Both the position numbers and the translations under genes were made by a program. A stretch of 11,246 bases of DNA from an uncultured Clostridia bacterium (GTDB lineage: Bacteria > Bacillota > Clostridia > Christensenellales > UBA1242). The stretch lies in contig CANQZB010000020.1 of NCBI GenBank assembly GCA_947628195.1, forward strand, positions 1-11,246, given 5' to 3'. Under the pieces are notes generated by a model. That model did not search any database. It worked only from the letters and a program-made list of their open reading frames with translations, and was not told the DNA's origin. Below are positions 7,109 through 11,246 of the stretch, in pieces (the stretch's first letter is position 1; each line of letters starts with the position of its first letter).

Positions 7109-7279
7109 TTAATTTTAATTTAAATTTTATTTTTCCTTAATATTATTAATTTAAGAATAAATCTTATTTTTAAATGCAAAATAATTTTAGCTAAAAAATT
7201 AATGTTAATGTTTTTTGTTTCTTTAAAATAATTTTGTTAAATATTTTTTAAAAAATTTTTAAAAAGAGATAAAAATTAG
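7109..7279. other. Very AT-rich divergent intergenic core
   Basis: Between the two divergent promoters lies a stretch made almost wholly of A and T, with phased runs such as TTTTTTAAAAAATTTTTAAAAA-like sequence around 7243-7265. No open frame or GC-rich hairpin is present. It may act as UP-element or curved DNA for both promoters, or bind a nucleoid protein; that is inference. Confidence 0.4.
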
Positions 7280-7311
7280 TTGATTTTAAATTTTTAACTT
7301 GTTATTATAAT
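7280..7311 (+). promoter_or_regulatory. Promoter of the pilin-lipoprotein operon
   Basis: A perfect TATAAT sits at 7306-7311. The best -35 candidate, TTGATT (7280-7285), has a 20-bp spacer, longer than ideal, so activity may depend on the upstream AT-rich DNA or an activator. The expected start is near 7318. Confidence 0.6.
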
Positions 7312-7320
7312 GTCATATTT

Positions 7321-7345
7321 TGGCGCAAAATAAAATTTAACGCCA
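7321..7345 (+). promoter_or_regulatory. Inverted repeat in the pilin leader (operator or 5' hairpin)
   Basis: TGGCG (7321-7325) and CGCCA (7341-7345) form a perfect inverted repeat, with an inner AAAT-AAA-ATTT pairing (7328-7338). It begins just after the predicted transcription start and ends 6 nt before the AGGGGGA ribosome-binding site (7351-7357). It could be a repressor operator or a stabilising 5' stem-loop. It is the only GC-containing palindrome in this intergenic region. Confidence 0.5.
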
Positions 7346-7361
7346 TTTAAAGGGGGATTTT

Positions 7362-7655
7362 ATGTTTAGTAGATTATTGGATACACCAGGTTGGGTAACC
7401 ACTTTTACAACCGCAATAAACAACGTATTAAATCCAATATTAATTTTGGTGGCAACTGCAGGTATTATTTATGCCATTGTTGTTGGTGTAAGGTTTGTTA
7501 AGGCTGATGATAAATCCGCAAGGGATGAAGCAAAACAAAAATTAATTTACGTAATTGTTGGTATTGTTGTAACATTCGTTTTAATCGCTTTGTTCTACTG
7601 GCTTCAATATGCTGTTGAAAATAATATTATAAGTTTCAATTCTTGGTGGGGCTAA
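7362..7655 (+). CDS. VirB2/TrbC-like T4SS pilin subunit
   Basis: A 97-residue membrane protein with the architecture of type IV secretion pilins: a short N-terminal amphipathic part, membrane helix one (about 23-45), a charged cytoplasmic loop FVKADDKSARDEAKQK (45-60), helix two (61-84) and a short outer tail. The loop pattern of AD/DKS...R-EAK-K between two hydrophobic helices is characteristic of the TrbC/VirB2-like pilin families of Gram-positive and related bacteria. There is no long cleaved leader as in proteobacterial VirB2. It would assemble the surface appendage or the inner channel. AGGGGGA precedes the ATG. The lipoprotein gene follows with 1 nt between stop and start, so they form one operon. 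Confidence 0.8.
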   Translation: MFSRLLDTPGWVTTFTTAINNVLNPILILVATAGIIYAIVVGVRFVKADDKSARDEAKQKLIYVIVGIVVTFVLIALFYWLQYAVENNIISFNSWWG

Positions 7656-7656
7656 A

Positions 7657-8148
7657 ATGAAAAAGCTTTTAACTGTCGCATTATTGTTATTGGCTTGTTG
7701 CAGTGCCATAATGTGTTTTGGTGGGTGTGAAACGGCCGATACTCATGTTTTAAAAGTTGCCGGCATTGCCGAATCTCAATCTATAACTTCTTATGACGCG
7801 TATAAAGAAGCAAAACCATTTAAGGTAAATCCAGATGGGTCAACCGAAAACCCGGAATCTCAAACCGAAGGCAAATATAAAGCTTTTGTTTTAGGGAACA
7901 TTTCAGGTTTGGTAATTACTTATGAAAAAGCAGATGGAACGGTTGAAAACACGTTTACGGGTTATGATGAGGCTGTTAGAGGTGGAGTAATTTTCTCGTT
8001 TGACGTGCATCATTTAGGGGAAGGCAAGGTTTTAACAATAAGTTACAAAAAGGCTAGTGCTACAGTAAAATATACATTAACAAATACGACAACTGTGCAA
8101 AATTCAAACGGAAATGGTCAAGGCGGCAACGAAAACGGAAATGGATAA
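7657..8148 (+). CDS. Small surface lipoprotein in the T4SS operon
   Basis: A 163-residue protein with a classic lipoprotein signal: MKK, a hydrophobic core (4-20) and the lipobox F21-G22-G23-C24, predicted to be cut before Cys24 and lipid-anchored outside the membrane. The mature part is mostly short beta-strand-like segments (for example ISGLVITYEKADGTV, 81-95), possibly an immunoglobulin-like sandwich. It ends in an Asn/Gly-rich low-complexity tail (149-163). I recognise no named family. Its ATG lies 1 nt after the pilin stop, with only GGTGGGG as a possible ribosome site, so translation is probably coupled to the pilin. Likely roles are anchoring the pilus, cell contact or surface exclusion, by position only. 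A terminator follows at once. Confidence 0.75.
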   Translation: MKKLLTVALLLLACCSAIMCFGGCETADTHVLKVAGIAESQSITSYDAYKEAKPFKVNPDGSTENPESQTEGKYKAFVLGNISGLVITYEKADGTVENTFTGYDEAVRGGVIFSFDVHHLGEGKVLTISYKKASATVKYTLTNTTTVQNSNGNGQGGNENGNG

Positions 8149-8152
8149 GAAT

Positions 8153-8178
8153 AAGAGAGGCGAAACCCTCTTTTTTTT
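8153..8178 (+). terminator. Rho-independent terminator after the lipoprotein gene
   Basis: AAGAGAGG (8153-8160) pairs with CCTCTTTT (8167-8174), with one G-U pair and a CGAAAC loop, and runs into eight T residues (8171-8178). It begins 5 nt after the stop codon and separates the pilin-lipoprotein unit from the next gene. Confidence 0.85.
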
Positions 8179-8219
8179 ATTTAATTGCAAAATAATTTTA
8201 AAATGAAAGGGAAATTAAT

Positions 8220-8248
8220 TTGGTAATTTTATTTTGTTTTGTTATAAT
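8220..8248 (+). promoter_or_regulatory. Promoter of the acidic membrane protein gene
   Basis: TTGGTA (8220-8225), a 17-bp spacer and TGT-TATAAT (-10 at 8243-8248, extended by TG) form a strong promoter. The predicted start near 8255 gives an unusually long leader of about 108 nt that contains the repeats at 8265-8340. Two further TATAAT hexamers (8282-8287 and 8305-8310) lie inside those repeats and could be alternative -10 elements. Confidence 0.7.
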
Positions 8249-8264
8249 AATAAAAACTATACAA

Positions 8265-8340
8265 TTATTTTAATTAAATTTTATAATTATTCTAATTGCA
8301 TTTTTATAATTATTCTAATTGAATGTTATTTTAATTAAAT
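8265..8340. repeat. Paired direct repeats in the leader of the acidic protein gene
   Basis: TTTTATAATTATTCTAATTG occurs perfectly twice, at 8279-8298 and 8302-8321 (23-bp period, about two helical turns). The pair is bracketed by two perfect copies of TTATTTTAATTAAAT at 8265-8279 and 8326-8340. This ordered arrangement exceeds what AT-richness alone readily gives. It could be an array of protein-binding sites (iteron-like or operator) or simply a local duplication. Confidence 0.7.
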
Positions 8341-8362
8341 GTTGTGTTAAAAGGAGGGAATT

Positions 8363-9880
8363 GTGGACGACGATGATGATATAGAAGAGTTTGACGATGC
8401 CGAAGAAGATTATGAAGCCGAAGAAGACGATGACGATGATGAAGACGATGAAGAAAGCGGAGAAGACGACGAAGATGAAGACGAAGAAGAATTAACCCAA
8501 GAAGAATTGCAAGCCGAACAGCGCGCCCTTCTTAACCGATTTAAACGCATTGTTTCCACTGCGCCTAACAGGTTTTACCCTCATTTAACACCAAAAGAAA
8601 AAGATATTGTTAAGCAAGTAAGGAAAATTAAACCTTCCGAAGTTGTAAAACTAGAACAAATTATGAACGCCAAAAAACAGGCGTTTTGGGCAAAGGTTAA
8701 ATCTGTTCTTGCAACGGCTGGGCCATTCTTATTAATTTTTGGTTTAGTTCTTTTATTAATAATATTGGTGCTTGCAATTTTGGCGTCAATTTTCCCTTGG
8801 TTGTTTGGCGGAGATGCTAATTCAACCGGCAGTTCGCCCTATGGCATTAAGGGGAATGACTTTTACGGCTTAAGGGCAATTTATAAAGATGAGGATCGCG
8901 CAAAAACAGACTTAACAACCAATTATTCTGAAACTTTGGCTGAAATGGTGAAATATTTAAATGATGACGCAAGCCTTAAAATTACAGTTAAATTAACCTT
9001 GCCGGAGGCGGGTTACAACTACGAAAATTTTGAAACCGATTATGCGGAAACGGATGCCTATAAAATTGTTAAAGAAATGGCGGGCGTGGTTTATTCGGCT
9101 GACAATGCGGTGGATTATAGTTCAATTACCGAACTAGATTTAAATAATCGCCTTGCCGGAATAAAATATTTTGGATACAATCAAGCAATAGTGCAAGAGA
9201 TTGCGGATAAGGTTGCAAATTATTTAACTTCTAACAGCCTCATAGGTCTGGATAATGTTGAAGTAGAAGGCGGGGAAGACCTTTCCATGCCAAGCGCAGA
9301 GCAAATAAGCACGGCGCTTAACACATATTTTGGCACAAAAACATTAGCGCGTGCAGAAAAACTTTATGTTAAAGATAGCATTCTAACCGGCGATGATGCT
9401 TATGTTGAAGGCATAACAAAGCAAAATTATATTGCATTAATATTCATGCCAAAGCGCAATGTTACCTTCACCAGCCTAACATTTTCAATTTCTGGCGTAA
9501 CCGATATAAGCCGGCTTAAAATAACACTAAGCAATGGCACCGAGTTGACTCCAACCGTTTATTTGGAGGGCAACGATGCAGATACAACAATTTATCAGGT
9601 TTCATATTCCAACCCAATTTCTGCCAGCGCCTTTGCCGATTTGGATGCAGAAAACATTAATGCGCTTGCTAGCGGGCTTTCCGTTTACAGCATTTTAACA
9701 GATGAAAGTTTAAATGCGTTAACCTATTTAACCTTGCAGGAAAGCGAAACGGAAACAGAAAATTTATACACCCTAAAAACCGATGGTGTTGGCATTAATT
9801 TTGAATTTTTACCAGATGCGGAAGGGCTGTTAAACGAATACGCCTTTATGGCAACTCAGTTTGAAACAATTTGGGAATAG
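8363..9880 (+). CDS. Single-pass membrane protein with hyperacidic N-terminus
   Basis: I do not recognise a family for this 505-residue protein. Residues 1-43 are extraordinarily acidic (about 35 Asp/Glu), followed by a charged linker (44-113) with basic residues near the membrane, one strong membrane helix (about 115-147, with a Gly-Pro-Phe entry and a Pro-Trp exit), and a 360-residue domain (148-505) predicted to lie outside the cell. By the positive-inside rule the acidic arm is cytoplasmic. The outer domain mixes helices and beta segments. It starts with GTG, supported by the excellent AAGGAGGG (8351-8358). It has its own promoter and terminator between the lipoprotein and TrbL-like genes, so a structural or scaffold role in the secretion channel is plausible, loosely analogous to bitopic VirB8/VirB10 components, but no homology is claimed. 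Its 11 arginines include no AGA. Confidence 0.8.
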   Translation: MDDDDDIEEFDDAEEDYEAEEDDDDDEDDEESGEDDEDEDEEELTQEELQAEQRALLNRFKRIVSTAPNRFYPHLTPKEKDIVKQVRKIKPSEVVKLEQIMNAKKQAFWAKVKSVLATAGPFLLIFGLVLLLIILVLAILASIFPWLFGGDANSTGSSPYGIKGNDFYGLRAIYKDEDRAKTDLTTNYSETLAEMVKYLNDDASLKITVKLTLPEAGYNYENFETDYAETDAYKIVKEMAGVVYSADNAVDYSSITELDLNNRLAGIKYFGYNQAIVQEIADKVANYLTSNSLIGLDNVEVEGGEDLSMPSAEQISTALNTYFGTKTLARAEKLYVKDSILTGDDAYVEGITKQNYIALIFMPKRNVTFTSLTFSISGVTDISRLKITLSNGTELTPTVYLEGNDADTTIYQVSYSNPISASAFADLDAENINALASGLSVYSILTDESLNALTYLTLQESETETENLYTLKTDGVGINFEFLPDAEGLLNEYAFMATQFETIWE

Positions 9881-9905
9881 TGGCAGTGGTTGCCACTTTT
9901 TCTTT
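9879..9905 (+). terminator. Rho-independent terminator overlapping the stop codon
   Basis: AGTGGCA (9879-9885), which includes the last two bases of the TAG stop, pairs with TGCCACT (9891-9897) around GTGGT and is followed by TTTTTCTTT. It cleanly ends the acidic-protein transcript. Confidence 0.85.
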
Positions 9906-10147
9906 GCCCGCGTAAAAAATAAAATGTGAGTAAATTGCAAAAAAATCAAAAATAAAAAATTAAAAAAATAAAAAATTGCCAAAAATGCGCAAAAACTTAA
10001 AAAATAATTAAAAATTAATAAAAAAATTAAATTTTTAATAAATTTTTTACAATTTTTTTAAATAATTATTAAATTTTTTTTGTTTGTTCTTTTAATTTTT
10101 TTAAAATTTTATTTTTAATAAAAATTGCAGAAATTTGTTGTTTTTAT
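9906..10147. other. AT-only intergenic stretch with A-rich then T-rich halves
   Basis: No gene is visible here. On the plus strand, about 9917-10030 is dominated by A-runs and about 10031-10166 by T-runs, a sharp change of purine strand. A 10-bp inverted repeat (10007-10016 with 10030-10039) sits at the switch. Such DNA is likely curved and may act as an UP element for the promoter at 10148; alternatively it is neutral AT drift. Confidence 0.5.
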
Positions 10148-10176
10148 TTGTTTATTTTGTTTTTTTGGTGTATACT
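10148..10176 (+). promoter_or_regulatory. Promoter of the TrbL/VirB6-like gene
   Basis: TTGTTT (10148-10153), a 17-bp spacer and TATACT (10171-10176) give a good sigma-A-type promoter with a start near 10183 and a leader of about 47 nt. T-tracts lie directly upstream. Confidence 0.65.
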
Positions 10177-10229
10177 AATTCTATCTAGAATTATTTTTAT
10201 TTGCAAATGTTAAAAGGTGAGGAGAAATT

Positions 10230-11246
10230 ATGGGATTTATGGATGGCGTATTAGCGGTTGTTGGCAATGTATTATGGCCGTTGTTTAGCGTGTTTGGTAT
10301 GTTGATAGATGCTTTTCAGGCAATATTTTATGCCTTTGCCGGAGTAGGCTCCTTAAAAATTGGGGGCCAGACCATTGGTTCTGCAAATACGGGCCAGGCA
10401 ACCGATTCAGGCATTGTTTACTATTTTTTGCAAACCGATTTAGTTAAAAACGTGTTTATGTCCGTTTTGCTTTTGGCAATTTTCTTAATTGTTATATTCA
10501 CAGCCATTGCGTTTATAAGGAATGTATATACTTCAAGACAAAAAACTTGGCAGGAGATTCTTGGCAACACAATTAAAGGCATTGCAAATTTTGTGTTTGT
10601 TCCCGTTGTGGCAATATTGGGCGCTTGGGCTGGCAACATTTTACTTCAAGCTATTAACAGCGCAACTGCAGTAAACACAACCCAAACATCTTTAAGCAGA
10701 CAGTTGTTTATTTGTTCTGCTTACAATGCAAACAGAGCAAGGAACGGGGTTACTGAGGGTGATGTGGAAAACATTATTCAATTATATAATCGCAATTCTA
10801 CAAAAATCACCTTAGATTTTAATTTTAACCCATCAGAGCTTATGGATGGTGAAGAAATTGTTGAATCAAAAATTCACACTTACACGGATGAACAATACGC
10901 CCAAGTGGTAGACGCAATTTTTAGTAGCCCTAGTGGTCCCGACCCATTTACAATGAGTGGTGCGTTGGGGGGCGGTTATGGAGAGTATTATGTTTGGGAT
11001 TTTTATGATACAATGAAAGTAAATTACATTATGCTTGCCGGAGGCGGAGTGTTCATACTTTACGCAATGGGTGCAATTGCATTTAGTATGGTTAAAAGGC
11101 TGTTTACATTAGTTCTGTTGTTTGTAATTAGCCCTGGTGTGTGCGCAATGTACCCAATTGATGACGGCTCTGCCACAAATAATTGGAAAACGGACTTTAA
11201 AAATAACTTTATAAGCGTTTATGGTGCCGTGGCGGGAATGAATTTA
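10230..11246 (+). CDS. Polytopic VirB6/TrbL-like channel protein (3' end cut by window)
   Basis: The frame opens at ATG 10230 and runs 339 codons without a stop to the window edge. GAGGAG (10219-10224) lies 5 nt before the ATG. Predicted membrane helices are at about 7-36, 72-97, 117-140, 264-288 and 290-307, with a hydrophilic domain (about 150-260) between helices three and four. The late segment, ISPGVCAMYPIDDG (300-313) followed by NNWKTDFKNNFISVYGAVAGMNL in outline, matches the pattern of conjugation-element VirB6/TrbL-type proteins, where S/P-x-x-A-x-x-P-L/I-DDG then W-x-x-x-F follow a paired-helix block. These proteins form the inner-membrane part of the transfer channel. Full length cannot be seen; further helices are expected downstream. 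Family placement is by pattern, not by search. Confidence 0.75.
   Translation, partial: MGFMDGVLAVVGNVLWPLFSVFGMLIDAFQAIFYAFAGVGSLKIGGQTIGSANTGQATDSGIVYYFLQTDLVKNVFMSVLLLAIFLIVIFTAIAFIRNVYTSRQKTWQEILGNTIKGIANFVFVPVVAILGAWAGNILLQAINSATAVNTTQTSLSRQLFICSAYNANRARNGVTEGDVENIIQLYNRNSTKITLDFNFNPSELMDGEEIVESKIHTYTDEQYAQVVDAIFSSPSGPDPFTMSGALGGGYGEYYVWDFYDTMKVNYIMLAGGGVFILYAMGAIAFSMVKRLFTLVLLFVISPGVCAMYPIDDGSATNNWKTDFKNNFISVYGAVAGMNL

Noticed and set aside
8265..8340. Possible CRISPR array
   Set aside because: Only two copies of a 20-bp AT-only repeat with a 3-bp gap; there are no spacers and no cas genes.
10421..10639. Minus-strand frame in the TrbL-like gene
   Set aside because: Antisense to a long, well-started plus-strand frame with multiple membrane helices.
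1..11246. tRNA or rRNA genes
   Set aside because: No cloverleaf-like or rRNA-like conserved segments were noticed on either strand in the intergenic regions.

Overview
The window is AT-rich, with strong Shine-Dalgarno sites (AAGGAG, GAGGAG, AAGGAGGG), clear TTGACA/TATAAT-type promoters, short Rho-independent terminators, a standard genetic code and a Gram-positive-style lipoprotein signal. Together these suggest a low-GC Bacillota-like bacterium, perhaps an uncultured gut lineage. Host identity is inference. The layout (defence cargo next to a type IV secretion, T4SS, locus) suggests part of an integrative conjugative element, a conjugative plasmid or a defence-loaded mobile region.

Left part (1-3600). 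A 290-bp intergenic stretch holds two elaborate inverted-repeat structures and an extended -10 promoter. A three-gene co-directional module follows: a C5-cytosine methyltransferase closely resembling M.HaeIII (predicted target GGCC), its HaeIII-family restriction endonuclease, and a soluble Hanks-type Ser/Thr kinase starting 13 bp after the endonuclease stop. A bidirectional terminator closes it. The kinase is not part of a canonical type II system and is the most intriguing association here.

Middle (3660-4870, minus strand). Two overlapping genes encode a protein with a ParB/sulfiredoxin-like segment and a small GNAT-like protein. They are driven by a near-consensus promoter whose predicted start point coincides with an ATG that lacks any Shine-Dalgarno site, so the mRNA is probably leaderless.

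Right part (4950-11246). A T4SS locus: a VirD4/TraG coupling ATPase on the minus strand, divergent from a VirB2-like pilin, a small lipoprotein, a single-pass membrane protein with an extremely acidic N-terminus, and the start of a polytopic VirB6/TrbL-like channel protein cut by the window end. The plus-strand genes are unusually divided: terminators follow the lipoprotein and acidic-protein genes, and new promoters precede the acidic-protein and TrbL-like genes, suggesting three transcription units with tuned stoichiometry. No relaxase, VirB4 ATPase, integrase or origin is visible; these would be expected outside the window if this is a complete element.

Arginine codon choice differs sharply between the kinase (AGA-dominated) and the secretion genes (CGN/AGG), consistent with different histories for the two modules.
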